Shown: in pieces, positions 55,286 through 64,000 of the stretch | How the letters are laid out: each line of letters begins with the position of its first letter | Position numbering within the stretch: the first letter of the stretch is position 1 | Source of the DNA: Marinobacter sp. SS13-12 | GTDB taxonomy: Bacteria > Pseudomonadota > Gammaproteobacteria > Pseudomonadales > Oleiphilaceae | Reading direction: 5' to 3' | DNA length: 64,000 nucleotides | NCBI RefSeq assembly: GCF_030227115.1 | Contig: NZ_JASSUA010000002.1 | Span: 573,655 to 637,654, forward strand | Translations under genes and position numbers: made by a program | Notes under the pieces: model-generated | Database searches by the model: none | Seen by the model: the letters and a program-made list of their open reading frames with translations, nothing else | Told to the model about the DNA's origin: nothing

Positions 55286-56185
55286 ATGAATCGTTCGGCA
55301 ATACGGCACCTGATAGTGTTTCTGACCGCCCTCCTGGCAGTTTGGCAAGTTCCACTGCAGGCGGCGCAGGTGTGCGCAACGGACGATATCGGCGAGGAAG
55401 TATGCCTTGGGCAGCCAGCTGCCCGGATTGCGGCCTTATCTCCCGGCGCCACCGAACTGGTTTGGGCGGCTGGTGCCGGTGACAAGGTCGTGGCCGTGGT
55501 CGCTTTCAGCGACTATCCGGAACAGGCGAAAGATGTTCCGTCGGTGGGCAGTCATACCCGCTTGGACCTGGAACGCCTGATGAAGCTGCAGCCAGACCTG
55601 GTAATCGGCTGGGTAACCGGTAACCCGCCGGAACAGATTGAGGCGTTAAAGGATCTGGGTCTGCCAGTCTTTTCCATAGAACCCCGTAGCTTTGAGGGGG
55701 TATCCCACACGATTGAACGGCTCTCGCGCCTGGCCAGCACCGAAGAGAAGGGCTTTGCCGAAGCTGACCGGTTCCGCCAGGGCATTGCCGCACTCGAACG
55801 CCAGTACCGGGATGCCGAAACGGTATCGGTATTTTACCAGGTCTGGGACGAACCGTTGATGACCGTGAATGACGAGCACCTGATCGGCAAGGTTATTACC
55901 CTGTGCGGTGGAGTGAACGTGTTTGGCAACCTCGATCGCCTGGTGCCCAGAATCAGTGCCGAGGCGGTGATCGGCGCCAACCCCGAAGCCATCCTGGCCG
56001 GGGGAATGGGCGAAGAAAACCGGCACTGGCTGAGCCGGTGGGAAGCTTTTCCCGGTATCGATGCCACAGCCAGGGACAATCTTTACTTCATACCTCCATC
56101 GCTGGTCCAGCGCCCGACGCCGCGTATGCTGGAGGGCTCACAACTGTTTTGCGAGAGACTGGATGATGCCCGTGCCAAACGTTAA
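55286..56185 (+). CDS. btuF: Periplasmic cobalamin-binding protein
   Basis: This is a 299-residue class III solute-binding protein with a signal peptide (MNRSAIRHLIVFLTALLAVWQ). The binding-fold motifs are RIAALSPGATELVWAAG, GSHTRLDLERLMKLQPDLVIGW and LILAGG-like NPEAILAGGMG. ATG 55286 has AGGAG upstream. It delivers B12 from BtuB to the BtuCD transporter encoded next. Confidence 0.92.
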   Translation: MNRSAIRHLIVFLTALLAVWQVPLQAAQVCATDDIGEEVCLGQPAARIAALSPGATELVWAAGAGDKVVAVVAFSDYPEQAKDVPSVGSHTRLDLERLMKLQPDLVIGWVTGNPPEQIEALKDLGLPVFSIEPRSFEGVSHTIERLSRLASTEEKGFAEADRFRQGIAALERQYRDAETVSVFYQVWDEPLMTVNDEHLIGKVITLCGGVNVFGNLDRLVPRISAEAVIGANPEAILAGGMGEENRHWLSRWEAFPGIDATARDNLYFIPPSLVQRPTPRMLEGSQLFCERLDDARAKR

Positions 56186-56200
56186 TCAGGGGCCACTCTC

Positions 56201-57172
56201 GTGAGCAGGCCCTTGACCATGCCGCTTGTGATTCTGGCTCTTGTCAGCCTGATTGCCATGGTGCTGTCTGTGGGCATTGGCAGTGTCAGTGTGACTCCCG
56301 GAGAGGTCGCTGCAGTTATCTTGGGTGAAGGGAGCAATCTGCAGCAAACCCTGGTGTTGGAGCTGCGCCTTCCCCGAACACTCGCAGCTTTTGCCACCGG
56401 AGGTCTTCTGGCGGTGGCCGGGGCGCTGATGCAGGTGCTCCTTCGCAATCCACTGGCAGACCCCTATGTGCTCGGCCTTTCTGGCGGCGCTGCTGTGGGT
56501 GCGCTGTTGGCGATGCTGGCGGGCCTGGGTGGATTGATCGTTTCCGGTTCGGCGTTTGCCGGTGCCATGCTGGCTACCTTAATGGTGTTCGGTCTTGCTC
56601 ACGGTACCGGCAGCTGGACGCCGTCGCGTTTGCTGCTGACCGGAGTGGTTGTCGCTGCCGGCTGGGGTGCGGTGATTACCCTGATGTTGGCCATCAGCCC
56701 GGCCCAGCGCCTGCCCGGCATGCTGTACTGGCTGATGGGAGACGTGTCCTACGCGCGCTCACCCTGGCCGGCGCTGGCGCTCCTTTTTCTGGTCTGCTTG
56801 CTGGTGGTGCCACTGGGTCGCAGTCTTAACGTACTGGCCCGCGGCCCTATGCAGGCTGCCGCCCTCGGGGTCTCAGTGCGGCCATTGGAGTGGACGATCT
56901 ATATCCTCGCCAGTCTGCTCACCGCCACCGCGGTGACCATGGCTGGCAGCATCGGATTTGTGGGCCTGGTGGTGCCTCATATGTTGCGGCTGGTGCTGGG
57001 TAACGACCAGCGCCTGATCCTGCCCGCCTGCGCCCTGGCTGGTGGCACACTGCTGGTGTTGGCGGATACCCTGGCGCGAGTGGTTATCGCGCCGGAGCAA
57101 TTGCCGGTAGGGGTGATTACGGCTTTGCTTGGTGTGCCAACGTTCCTTTACCTGCTGTACCGGAGCCGCTGA
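56201..57172 (+). CDS. btuC: Vitamin B12 ABC transporter permease
   Basis: This is a 323-residue FecCD-type permease with about ten hydrophobic segments and the family sequence LPRTLAAFATGGLLAVAG and NPLADPYVLGLSGGAAVGAL. The start is a GTG at 56201. It overlaps btuD by one base (TGATG), so they are translationally coupled. Confidence 0.93.
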   Translation: MSRPLTMPLVILALVSLIAMVLSVGIGSVSVTPGEVAAVILGEGSNLQQTLVLELRLPRTLAAFATGGLLAVAGALMQVLLRNPLADPYVLGLSGGAAVGALLAMLAGLGGLIVSGSAFAGAMLATLMVFGLAHGTGSWTPSRLLLTGVVVAAGWGAVITLMLAISPAQRLPGMLYWLMGDVSYARSPWPALALLFLVCLLVVPLGRSLNVLARGPMQAAALGVSVRPLEWTIYILASLLTATAVTMAGSIGFVGLVVPHMLRLVLGNDQRLILPACALAGGTLLVLADTLARVVIAPEQLPVGVITALLGVPTFLYLLYRSR

Positions 57173-57945
57173 TGAACCCGTTACAGGCACGAGAGCTGAT
57201 AATCGATATTCCCGGGCGGGAGGACGGCAAGGCGCTGAATTTCACCATAGAGCCCGGGCAGATGTGGGGTGTGCTGGGCCCGAATGGTGCTGGCAAGACG
57301 ACCTTGCTGCATACCCTTGCCGGCCTGCTGGAACCGCGTCATGGGACAGTTTGCCTTGGGGATAATGCGCTGAGTGAGCTCAAGCGCCGGCAGATTTCGA
57401 GGCAATTGGGCCTGGTGTTCCAGGAGAGGCAGGACGGTTTTCCTGCCACCGTTATGGAAACCGCCCTGATCGGTCGCCACCCGTGGCTGTCTCCCTGGCA
57501 GATGGAATCCGGAGATGATGAGCGCTATGCGCGGCAGGCCCTCGAGCAACTGGATGTCGCCCACCTGAGTGATCGCCTGGTGAACACACTGTCCGGCGGT
57601 GAGCGACAGCGCGTGGCTATTGCGACAGTCCTGACACAGGCACCCGATACCTGGCTATTGGATGAACCAACCAATCATCTGGACCTTCATCATCAGGTGT
57701 CCGTATTGCAGCTGCTGACCGAGCAGGCCCGGAGTGGTCGCTCCGTGTTTATGTGCCTACATGATCTCAATCTGGCGGCCCGATGGTGTGATCACCTGTT
57801 ATTACTGTTCCCCAATGGCGAAGCATGCTGGGGACCAGCAAAGCAAATGCTCGTGCCAGCCGCACTTGAAAGACTTTACGACCAGGAATTGCTGACAGTG
57901 GAGGTGGATGGTGCACCACTATTCGTACCCAAGAAGGCCCAGTAA
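57172..57945 (+). CDS. btuD: Vitamin B12 ABC transporter ATPase
   Basis: This is a 257-residue ABC ATPase with Walker A GPNGAGKTT, signature LSGGERQRVAIA and Walker B TWLLDEPTNHLD. It energises BtuC for corrinoid import. It is the fourth gene of the riboswitch-controlled set. Its 3' end is followed by a large inverted repeat. Confidence 0.93.
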   Translation: MNPLQARELIIDIPGREDGKALNFTIEPGQMWGVLGPNGAGKTTLLHTLAGLLEPRHGTVCLGDNALSELKRRQISRQLGLVFQERQDGFPATVMETALIGRHPWLSPWQMESGDDERYARQALEQLDVAHLSDRLVNTLSGGERQRVAIATVLTQAPDTWLLDEPTNHLDLHHQVSVLQLLTEQARSGRSVFMCLHDLNLAARWCDHLLLLFPNGEACWGPAKQMLVPAALERLYDQELLTVEVDGAPLFVPKKAQ

Positions 57946-57955
57946 GAAGCTGGAA

Positions 57956-58063
57956 GCTGTGGTCGGGAACCCCCTTCCGGGACCGTCAAAAACATGGATG
58001 TTTTTGTCGAGCGTACAGGGACGTATTCACAGCGTGTCCCGGAAGGGGGTTCCCGGCCACAGC
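57956..58063. repeat. Long imperfect palindrome between btuD and cobB
   Basis: Arms of 28 bases (57956-57983 and 58036-58063) are complementary except for one G-T type position; the core CGGGAACCCCCTTCCGGGAC is exact. The 52-base centre holds a second hairpin, CAAAAACA/TGTTTTTG (57987-58006). The stem could form a very stable RNA hairpin or be a mobile MITE/REP-like palindrome. Only one copy is seen in this window. Confidence 0.75.
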
Positions 58064-58095
58064 CTACTCCCATGTTTTCGGACAAGGTGGCATTA

Positions 58096-59424
58096 ATGAA
58101 GGCAACCGTAGCAGCCGCAATGATTACCGCTCCCGGCTCTGGTCAGGGGAAATCCATGGTAACCGCTGCCCTGGCGAGACTGCACCGGAATGCCGGGCGT
58201 AAAGTGCGGGTATTCAAACATGGGCCGGACTATCTGGATCCCATGGTGCTGGAAGTCGCATCTGGCAACCCTGTTTACCAGTTGCACCCGTGGATGACCG
58301 GAGAGGAAGAGTGTCGCTGGCGTTTGGTCGAAGCTGCGCAGGACGCGGACCTGATTCTGGTGGAAGGTTCCATGGGGTTGTTCGATGGTGACCCTTCCAG
58401 TGCAGACCTGGCCAAGCTCATGGGTATTCCTGCTTTACCGGTGATTGATGCCCGGGGGATGGCTCAAACGTTCGGCGCAGTAGCTCTGGGGTTGGCAAGT
58501 TTCGACCCGGATTTGCCTGTTCGTCAGGTGATCGCTAACCGCATTGGCAGTTCCCGCCATGGAGATATGTTGCGGGACAGCCTGCCGAACGGCATTGAAC
58601 TGTTGGGGGCGATTCCCCGCAATGAAGCTATGAATATTCCTGACCGGCACCTCGGGCTGGTGCAGGCGGGGGAACTGGGTGATCTGGACCAGCGTCTGGA
58701 CGCGGCGGCTGAAGTTCTGGTTGAGGCCGGGCTGGATGGTTTACCGCTTCCGGTTACGCTGGAAGCTGAGAAGCCGGAGCTCCCGCCACAGTTATTGAAT
58801 GGTGTTCGCATCGCCATCGCACGGGATGCAGCATTCAGCTTTATCTACCGAGCCAATCTGGACCTGTTGCGGGCCATGGGCGCAGAACTTGCGTTCTTCT
58901 CGCCGCTGGCGGATTCGACCTTACCGGACGCCGATGCGCTCTGGCTGCCTGGCGGGTACCCGGAGCTGCACGGCGTGACTCTGGCTAGCAACCAGCCGAT
59001 GCTGGAGGCTATTCGCAACCACTACAAGGCCGGTAAACCCATGCTGGCGGAATGCGGTGGCCTGATGGTCTGTGTGGAAGAACTGATGGACCACGACGGT
59101 CAGACCCACAAACTGCTGGGGCTGATGCCGGGACGGGCGAGCATGGCCGGCCGTCTGCAGGCGTTGGGTCTGCAAAGCCTGAACACGGAACAGGGGCAGT
59201 TGCGGGGCCATACCTATCATCACTCCCGGCTGGAGACGGAATGGCAGCCTCTGGCCAGAACCCGGAAGATCGCCGGCACGGAAGCGGAACCGGTGTATAG
59301 CCACAATGGATTAGTGGCCAGCTACTTCCATGGTTATTTCCCGTCTGCCCCTGAATTGGTGGCCGGAATTTTTCGCGGGCAGGTCATTCGCCCGCTCACA
59401 GACAAGGAGCCTGACCATGCGTGA
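58096..59424 (+). CDS. cobB: Cobyrinate a,c-diamide synthase
   Basis: This is a 442-residue enzyme: an N-terminal dethiobiotin synthetase-like domain with MITAPGSGQGKSMVTAALARL and a C-terminal glutaminase with WLPGGYPELHG and catalytic Cys in MLAECGGLMV, plus SYFHGYF. It amidates side chains a and c of cobyrinate. ATG 58096 follows AAGGTGG and lies beyond the palindrome; the open frame extends upstream through the repeat but is unlikely to be translated there. Confidence 0.92.
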   Translation: MKATVAAAMITAPGSGQGKSMVTAALARLHRNAGRKVRVFKHGPDYLDPMVLEVASGNPVYQLHPWMTGEEECRWRLVEAAQDADLILVEGSMGLFDGDPSSADLAKLMGIPALPVIDARGMAQTFGAVALGLASFDPDLPVRQVIANRIGSSRHGDMLRDSLPNGIELLGAIPRNEAMNIPDRHLGLVQAGELGDLDQRLDAAAEVLVEAGLDGLPLPVTLEAEKPELPPQLLNGVRIAIARDAAFSFIYRANLDLLRAMGAELAFFSPLADSTLPDADALWLPGGYPELHGVTLASNQPMLEAIRNHYKAGKPMLAECGGLMVCVEELMDHDGQTHKLLGLMPGRASMAGRLQALGLQSLNTEQGQLRGHTYHHSRLETEWQPLARTRKIAGTEAEPVYSHNGLVASYFHGYFPSAPELVAGIFRGQVIRPLTDKEPDHA

Positions 59425-60028
59425 ACGCGCAAAAAATCCCGAACGCCATGCCCGCCGCATGGAAGCCAAACAGAAGATCATGAAGGATCGCATCGCCCGT
59501 GCCCAGAAAGAGCAGGGTGTCTTGCTGGTTCTAACCGGCCCTGGCAAGGGCAAGAGCAGCTCCGGCTTTGGCATGGTGGCCCGGGCCTTGGGCCATGGCA
59601 TGAAAGTGGGCATCATCCAGTTCATCAAGGGTGCGTTCAGCACCGGCGAGGAAGCCTTCTTCCGGGACCTGCCCAACGTGGACTACCACGTGATGGGCCA
59701 GGGCTACACCTGGGAAACCAAGAGCCGGGAGCAGGATGTGGAAGCCGCCAACGCTGCCTGGGATATCGCCAGCGCCATGCTCAAGGACGAAAGTTACGAC
59801 CTGATCCTGCTGGACGAGCTCAATATCGCCCTGAAATACGACTACATCGACCTGGACCGGGTGCTGGACGACCTGCAGGGCCGGCCGGAGATGCAACATG
59901 TGGTGATCACCGGCCGCTCTGCGCCGGCGGAACTGGTGGACCTGGCAGACACAGTGACGGAGATGGCTGTGATCAAGCACGCCTTCAAGGATCAGGGCGT
60001 AAAAGCCCAGAAAGGCGTAGAACTGTAA
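59417..60028 (+). CDS. cobO: Cob(I)yrinate a,c-diamide adenosyltransferase
   Basis: This is a 203-residue P-loop protein of the CobA/CobO type: [22 protein letters not shown] with Walker A, IQFIKGAF, and [17 protein letters not shown]. It adenosylates the cobalt. ATG 59417 has AAGGAG upstream and overlaps cobB by 8 bases. Confidence 0.94.
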   Translation: MRERAKNPERHARRMEAKQKIMKDRIARAQKEQGVLLVLTGPGKGKSSSGFGMVARALGHGMKVGIIQFIKGAFSTGEEAFFRDLPNVDYHVMGQGYTWETKSREQDVEAANAAWDIASAMLKDESYDLILLDELNIALKYDYIDLDRVLDDLQGRPEMQHVVITGRSAPAELVDLADTVTEMAVIKHAFKDQGVKAQKGVEL

Positions 60029-60041
60029 CAGGCCCGAAACC

Positions 60042-61532
60042 ATGACCACACTGATGATACAGGGCACCACCTCCGACGCCGGCAAGACCACGGTAGTGGC
60101 TGCCCTGTGCCGGTGGCTGGCACGGCAGGGTGTTTCCGTGGCCCCGTTCAAGCCCCAGAACATGGCCCTGAACAGTGCAGTTACGGTGGATGGCGGTGAA
60201 ATCGGCCGCTCCACCGCGCTCCAGGCCCTGGCCTGTGGTCTGGAGCCCCACAGTGACATGAACCCGGTGCTGCTCAAGCCCCAGAGTGACCGTGGTGCCC
60301 AGGTGGTCTTGCGGGGCAGAGTCCATGGCAATATGGATGCGCTGGACTACCACGCCTATAAGTCGGAGGCGATGGCCTCGGTAATGGATGCATGGCGGGA
60401 TCTGAGCGCACGTTTCGAGGTAATCATTGCTGAGGGCGCGGGCAGCCCCGCCGAGATCAATCTCCGCACCAACGACATCGCCAACATGGGGTTTGCGGAG
60501 GCGGCGAACTGCCCGGTGCTGTTAGTCGGAGATATCGACAAGGGCGGCGTATTCGCGCAACTGGTAGGCACCCTGGAACTGATCTCCGACAACGAACGGG
60601 CCCGCACCAGGGGCTTTATCATCAACCGCTTCCGCGGCGACATAGCGCTGCTGGAACCGGGCCTGGACTGGCTGGCCGAGCGCACCGGAAAACCCGTGGC
60701 CGGCGTGTTGCCATACTTGCACGGATTGGTGATTGATGCTGAAGACAGTGTGGGCACCAGCGGAAGCAGTGAAGTCGGCGCGCTGAATGTGATCGTCCCG
60801 GTACTGCCGCGAATCAGCAATCACAATGACTTTGATCCCCTGCGGCTGCATCCCGGCGTCAACCTGCAATTCATCGGCCCGGACCAGCCCATCCCGCCCG
60901 CGGACCTGATCGTTCTGCCCGGTAGTAAAAGTACCCGTCACGACCTGCAGTGGTTGAAATCCCAGGGTTGGCCCGAGGCGATCCGCAAGCATTTGCGCTA
61001 TGGCGGCAAGGTGTTCGGTATTTGCGGCGGCTTCCAGATGCTGGGCCGGGAAGTGCTGGATCCGGACGGGCTGGAAGGCGAGGGTGGCCACACCGAAGCA
61101 CTGGGCCTGCTGGATATGACCACGCGGATGGTTGCCGGTAAGCAATTGAAAGATGTAGCTGGTGTTCTCTGCCTTGGGGTGGGCACATCAGCCTTGTCCG
61201 GCTATGAAATGCATAATGGCGTTACCACCGGGCCCGCGCTGGAGCGTCCGCTGGCGATGCTGGACGGGAGGCCCGATGGCGCTATCAGTGAAGATGACCA
61301 GGTGATGGGCACTTACGTACACGGTATTTTTGATGAGCCAGAAGCAGCCAGCGAGATACTGCAGTGGGCCGGCCTGCGTCCGCAAGGCCAGGCAGTGGAC
61401 TACAACGCCCATCGACTGGAGCAACTGGACCGGCTGGCAGATCTCGTGGAGGACTGTCTGGATATTGATTTCCTGAACGATTTGCTGGGACTGACGCGGA
61501 AAGCACCAGGGGTAAAGAATGAACAAGAATAA
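60042..61532 (+). CDS. cobQ: Cobyric acid synthase
   Basis: This 496-residue amidotransferase has the N-terminal [22 protein letters not shown], and a C-terminal glutaminase domain with catalytic Cys in [14 protein letters not shown] and the His in GTYVHGIFD. It amidates four corrin side chains (b, d, e, g). It overlaps bluB by 14 bases. Confidence 0.94.
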   Translation: MTTLMIQGTTSDAGKTTVVAALCRWLARQGVSVAPFKPQNMALNSAVTVDGGEIGRSTALQALACGLEPHSDMNPVLLKPQSDRGAQVVLRGRVHGNMDALDYHAYKSEAMASVMDAWRDLSARFEVIIAEGAGSPAEINLRTNDIANMGFAEAANCPVLLVGDIDKGGVFAQLVGTLELISDNERARTRGFIINRFRGDIALLEPGLDWLAERTGKPVAGVLPYLHGLVIDAEDSVGTSGSSEVGALNVIVPVLPRISNHNDFDPLRLHPGVNLQFIGPDQPIPPADLIVLPGSKSTRHDLQWLKSQGWPEAIRKHLRYGGKVFGICGGFQMLGREVLDPDGLEGEGGHTEALGLLDMTTRMVAGKQLKDVAGVLCLGVGTSALSGYEMHNGVTTGPALERPLAMLDGRPDGAISEDDQVMGTYVHGIFDEPEAASEILQWAGLRPQGQAVDYNAHRLEQLDRLADLVEDCLDIDFLNDLLGLTRKAPGVKNEQE

Positions 61533-62241
61533 AAGCGACGCCACAGACCATAATCGCTCCTTCAGCGAAGAAGAGACAAAGGGCCTTTACCGCGCAATCC
61601 ATGAACGGCGGGATGTACGTTCGCAGTTTCTTCCCGACCCGATTCCCCCCAATGTGCTTGCTCGCCTGCTCGGTGCAGCGCATCGCGCCCCTTCTGTCGG
61701 ATTTATGCAGCCCTGGGATTTTATCGTGATTGACAGCACGGACGTGCGCCAGGCTGTCCTCTCGATCTTCGAAGAAGAAAACCGGAAAGCGGCAGAAAAC
61801 TACCAGGGTGATCGAAATACACAGTATAAAAGCCTCAAGCTTCAGGGCATTCTCGAGAGCCCCGTTAATCTCTGCATCACCTGCGACCGCAGCCGTGGCG
61901 GTAGCCATGTTCTGGGGCGTAATTCAATTGTGGAGACGGATCTGTTCAGCACCTGCCTTGCGGTACAGAATTTCTGGCTGGCAGCGCGAGCTGAGGGGAT
62001 CGGCGTGGGCTGGGTGAGCATCCTGGATCAAGATGAACTGGCCAGCACACTGAATCTGCCAGAACACGTATATCCGTTGGCTTACTTATGTCTTGGTTAT
62101 GTGAGCGAATTTCTTGATCAACCCGAACTTGAGAAAAAGGGCTGGCGCTCGCGTTTGCCGTTGTCGGATCTGGTCCATGGTAATACTTGGGGAGAACCAC
62201 TGACTGAACCGGCATTAGATGCAGAGATCAGAAAAGGATAA
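61519..62241 (+). CDS. bluB: 5,6-dimethylbenzimidazole synthase
   Basis: This is a 240-residue nitroreductase-fold flavoprotein that makes the B12 lower ligand from reduced FMN and oxygen. Motifs are [33 protein letters not shown] and [11 protein letters not shown]. Last gene of the cobB-cobO-cobQ-bluB run. Its presence means that the organism can make its own lower ligand aerobically. Confidence 0.92.
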   Translation: MNKNKSDATDHNRSFSEEETKGLYRAIHERRDVRSQFLPDPIPPNVLARLLGAAHRAPSVGFMQPWDFIVIDSTDVRQAVLSIFEEENRKAAENYQGDRNTQYKSLKLQGILESPVNLCITCDRSRGGSHVLGRNSIVETDLFSTCLAVQNFWLAARAEGIGVGWVSILDQDELASTLNLPEHVYPLAYLCLGYVSEFLDQPELEKKGWRSRLPLSDLVHGNTWGEPLTEPALDAEIRKG

Positions 62242-62297
62242 AGTGACGGCTTTCGGGCCGCCATGAAACGGTATAGGCAATCAGGTGAGGTAGCAGG

Positions 62298-62480
62298 ATG
62301 AAAGTCGCCGACAAGGTACGCTCGCCCTGTGTGAGCATTTGCGCGCTGGATGACAAAGATATGTGTGTTGGCTGTCATCGCACCAGTGATGAAATTATGC
62401 GGTGGTCTCAAATGAGCAATGACGAGCGCCGTGAAGTGCTACAAAAAGTCGCCATGCGTGAAAGCAAGGTCTTGATTTGA
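62298..62480 (+). CDS. DUF1289 cysteine-rich small protein
   Basis: This 60-residue protein has CVSICALDDKDMCVGCHRTSDEI, the four-cysteine DUF1289 signature suggesting a zinc or Fe-S site. The function is unknown. It has its own start 57 bases after bluB. Confidence 0.85.
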   Translation: MKVADKVRSPCVSICALDDKDMCVGCHRTSDEIMRWSQMSNDERREVLQKVAMRESKVLI

Positions 62481-62519
62481 AGATCGGGCACTCGTCGATA
62501 CCACAGGACAGGCAATATC

Positions 62520-63710
62520 ATGACTGACACCGTTCGAATAGGTACTCCGCTGAAAGAAAACGCCTTCAGGGTGCTCTTTTGTGGCTCCGGGGAACTGGGT
62601 AAGGAAGTGGTCATCGAACTTCAACGATTTGGCGTTGAGGTCATCGCGGTTGATCGCTACGCCAATGCTCCGGCTATGCAGGTTGCCCACCGCAGCCACG
62701 TTGTCGATATGCTGGATGGGAAGGCACTCCGTCGTATTATCGAGGCGGAAAAACCGGACCTGATTGTGCCGGAAATCGAAGCCATCGCCACACCGGAACT
62801 GGTCAAGCTGGAGGCGGAAGGCTATCAGGTGATTCCCACGGCGCGGGCCGTGAACCTGACCATGAACCGGGAAGGTATCCGGCGCCTGGCTGCTGAAGAA
62901 CTTGGGCTTGCCACATCACCTTACCGATTCGCGGAGTCGAAAGAGGATTATCTCGCAGCGGTCGATGCCATCGGGCTGCCCCTGGTGGTAAAGCCGGTGA
63001 TGAGCTCCTCCGGTAAGGGGCAGAGCACGGTCAAATCCCGCGATGATATTGAAGCTGCCTGGGATTATGCCCAGACAGGGGGCCGCGCCGGTAAGGGCAG
63101 GGTGATTGTTGAGGGCTTTGTAGACTTTGATTACGAAATTACCCTGCTGACCGTAAAGCACCGTGATGGCATCTCTTTCTGTGACCCGATCGGACATCGT
63201 CAGGAGGACGGGGATTACCGGGAATCCTGGCAACCCCAGCCGATGAGTGAGAAAGCCCTGACCCGTTCCCGGGAAATCGCGGAGGCGGTGGCCAGCAATC
63301 TCGGTGGCTATGGCGTCTACGGGGTGGAGCTGTTTGTAAAGGGTGACGAGGTGTGGTTTTCGGAAGTGTCGCCGCGCCCCCATGATACCGGGCTGGTGAC
63401 ACTGGTATCCCAGGACCTGTCGGAATTCGCATTGCACGCCCGTGCGATCCTGGGGCTACCAATACCTGCGATACGCCAGCAGGGGCCGTCGGCTTCCGCA
63501 GTGATATTGCCTGAGGGAGATTCGGATGCCGTGGCCTACTCGGGGCTTGAAAAAGCCCTGGCCGAACCTGATATCTTTCTCAGGTTATTCGGCAAACCGG
63601 AACTGAGAGGACGCCGCCGGATGGGTGTGGCTCTGGCGACCGGTAGTTCGATTGCGGAAGCTAGGGAAAAGGCGAGCAGGGCAGCGGCCGCCGTAAAAAC
63701 CGAGCTCTGA
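62520..63710 (+). CDS. purT: Formate-dependent GAR transformylase
   Basis: This is a 396-residue ATP-grasp enzyme that makes formyl-GAR from GAR, formate and ATP, a folate-free alternative for purine step three. The N-terminal [21 protein letters not shown] and [19 protein letters not shown], and [15 protein letters not shown] as the grasp loop, match PurT, as does the C-terminal end [13 protein letters not shown]. It is the last gene before the rRNA operon promoters. Confidence 0.95.
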   Translation: MTDTVRIGTPLKENAFRVLFCGSGELGKEVVIELQRFGVEVIAVDRYANAPAMQVAHRSHVVDMLDGKALRRIIEAEKPDLIVPEIEAIATPELVKLEAEGYQVIPTARAVNLTMNREGIRRLAAEELGLATSPYRFAESKEDYLAAVDAIGLPLVVKPVMSSSGKGQSTVKSRDDIEAAWDYAQTGGRAGKGRVIVEGFVDFDYEITLLTVKHRDGISFCDPIGHRQEDGDYRESWQPQPMSEKALTRSREIAEAVASNLGGYGVYGVELFVKGDEVWFSEVSPRPHDTGLVTLVSQDLSEFALHARAILGLPIPAIRQQGPSASAVILPEGDSDAVAYSGLEKALAEPDIFLRLFGKPELRGRRRMGVALATGSSIAEAREKASRAAAAVKTEL

Positions 63711-63750
63711 CGGTAATTCGTCGGCTTTCCGAAAAAGTTATAACGAACCG

Positions 63751-63778
63751 TTGACACCTCGAGTGAGCTCTGTAGAAT
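63751..63778 (+). promoter_or_regulatory. rRNA operon promoter, upstream copy
   Basis: TTGACA (63751-63756), 16-base spacer and TAGAAT (63773-63778): near-consensus hexamers. It repeats the same hexamers and spacer length as the promoter 132 bases further on. Confidence 0.7.
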
Positions 63779-63856
63779 ACCCATCTCTTTCGAGGGACAC
63801 GCCCCTGGGGCGGGTCAGAAATTGAAAGGCAACCGTTTGAATTACCTGAAGATTTC

Positions 63857-63910
63857 AAGTTTTTAAATTCTTCAGAAAGCGGTTGACAAGGCAGCGATTC
63901 GATGTAGAAT
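63857..63910 (+). promoter_or_regulatory. rRNA operon promoter with A/T-rich upstream element
   Basis: TTGACA (63883-63888), 16-base spacer and TAGAAT (63905-63910), preceded by the A/T-rich stretch CAAGTTTTTAAATTC that resembles an UP element. This is the proximal of two tandem rrn-type promoters. Confidence 0.75.
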
Positions 63911-63939
63911 ACGCCACCTTGATCGGGCAAGCCCCGAAC

Positions 63940-64000
63940 GCTCTTTAAAAAGTTGACCAAGTAATTCGTGTGGGCGCTGGCCGAGGTATTTCGGATACGA
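63940..64000 (+). promoter_or_regulatory. rRNA leader with boxA-like antitermination site
   Basis: GCTCTTTAAAAAG (63940-63952) matches the boxA of ribosomal RNA leaders, and the following GTTGACCAAGTAATTCGTGTG is typical of the sequence before 16S rRNA. The 16S gene itself starts beyond the window. Confidence 0.7.

Noticed and set aside
1..64000. CRISPR array or prophage structural genes
   Set aside because: No regularly spaced repeats, Cas motifs, capsid, portal or terminase genes were found.

Overview
The window is a stretch of gammaproteobacterial chromosome, most likely from a Marinobacter species. The best taxonomic marker is the 661-residue two-domain fatty acyl-CoA reductase at 12308-14293, which matches from memory the wax-ester reductase known from Marinobacter. 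The rnt-pyrC-motY cluster, the mtaD-ubiG-mupP-yciK run and moderately GC-rich coding sequence agree with this. No database search was run.

Region 1 (1-7323): a truncated PAS/GAF/GGDEF sensor gene, then a compact integrative element of about 5.2 kb (2069-7263) inserted at the 3' end of a tRNA-Arg(CCT) gene. It is bounded by an 18-bp direct repeat, has paired TGTATCAC repeats inside both ends, and carries a tyrosine integrase beside the tRNA. Its cargo is the most interesting part of the window. A leftward cluster holds an 84-residue protein of unknown function, an XRE-type HTH protein and a retron-like reverse transcriptase. Its leader (about 3822-4009) folds on paper like a retron msr-msd RNA: 9-bp closing repeats, a small hairpin, then a long irregular stem. 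A serine recombinase is transcribed divergently.

Region 2 (7408-39713): chromosomal housekeeping genes. These are two small sugar/nucleotidyl transferase-like enzymes, a pitrilysin-family peptidase, the fatty acyl-CoA reductase, rnt, pyrC, motY, a histone-deacetylase-like amidohydrolase, a PatZ-type acyl-CoA synthetase/acetyltransferase, rdgC, yaaA, a glutaredoxin-like gene, yciK, mupP, ubiG, mtaD and mtnA (divergent, methionine salvage), prc, a fatty acid oxidation pair, comFB, a DUF349 protein, recX and mltF.

Region 3 (39935-51968): purL, a NIF3/YqfO-like gene, two NUDIX genes, and a GntR regulator followed by a split B12-dependent mutase operon (small subunit, CoA ligase, MeaB GTPase, large subunit, cobalamin adenosyltransferase). 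The large subunit has Ile93 and Asp120 where 2-hydroxyisobutyryl-CoA mutase has Ile90 and Asp117, so the operon probably turns 2-hydroxyisobutyrate into 3-hydroxybutyryl-CoA.

Region 4 (52000-64000): B12 supply for such enzymes. It holds cobC/cobD, a cobalamin riboswitch, btuB, btuF, btuC, btuD, cobB, cobO, cobQ and bluB, then a DUF1289 gene and purT. The window ends in the tandem promoters and antitermination leader of an rRNA operon whose 16S gene lies beyond the edge. Nearly the same palindrome precedes the fatty acyl-CoA reductase and the mutase operon, hinting at shared control of storage lipid and branched acyl-CoA metabolism.
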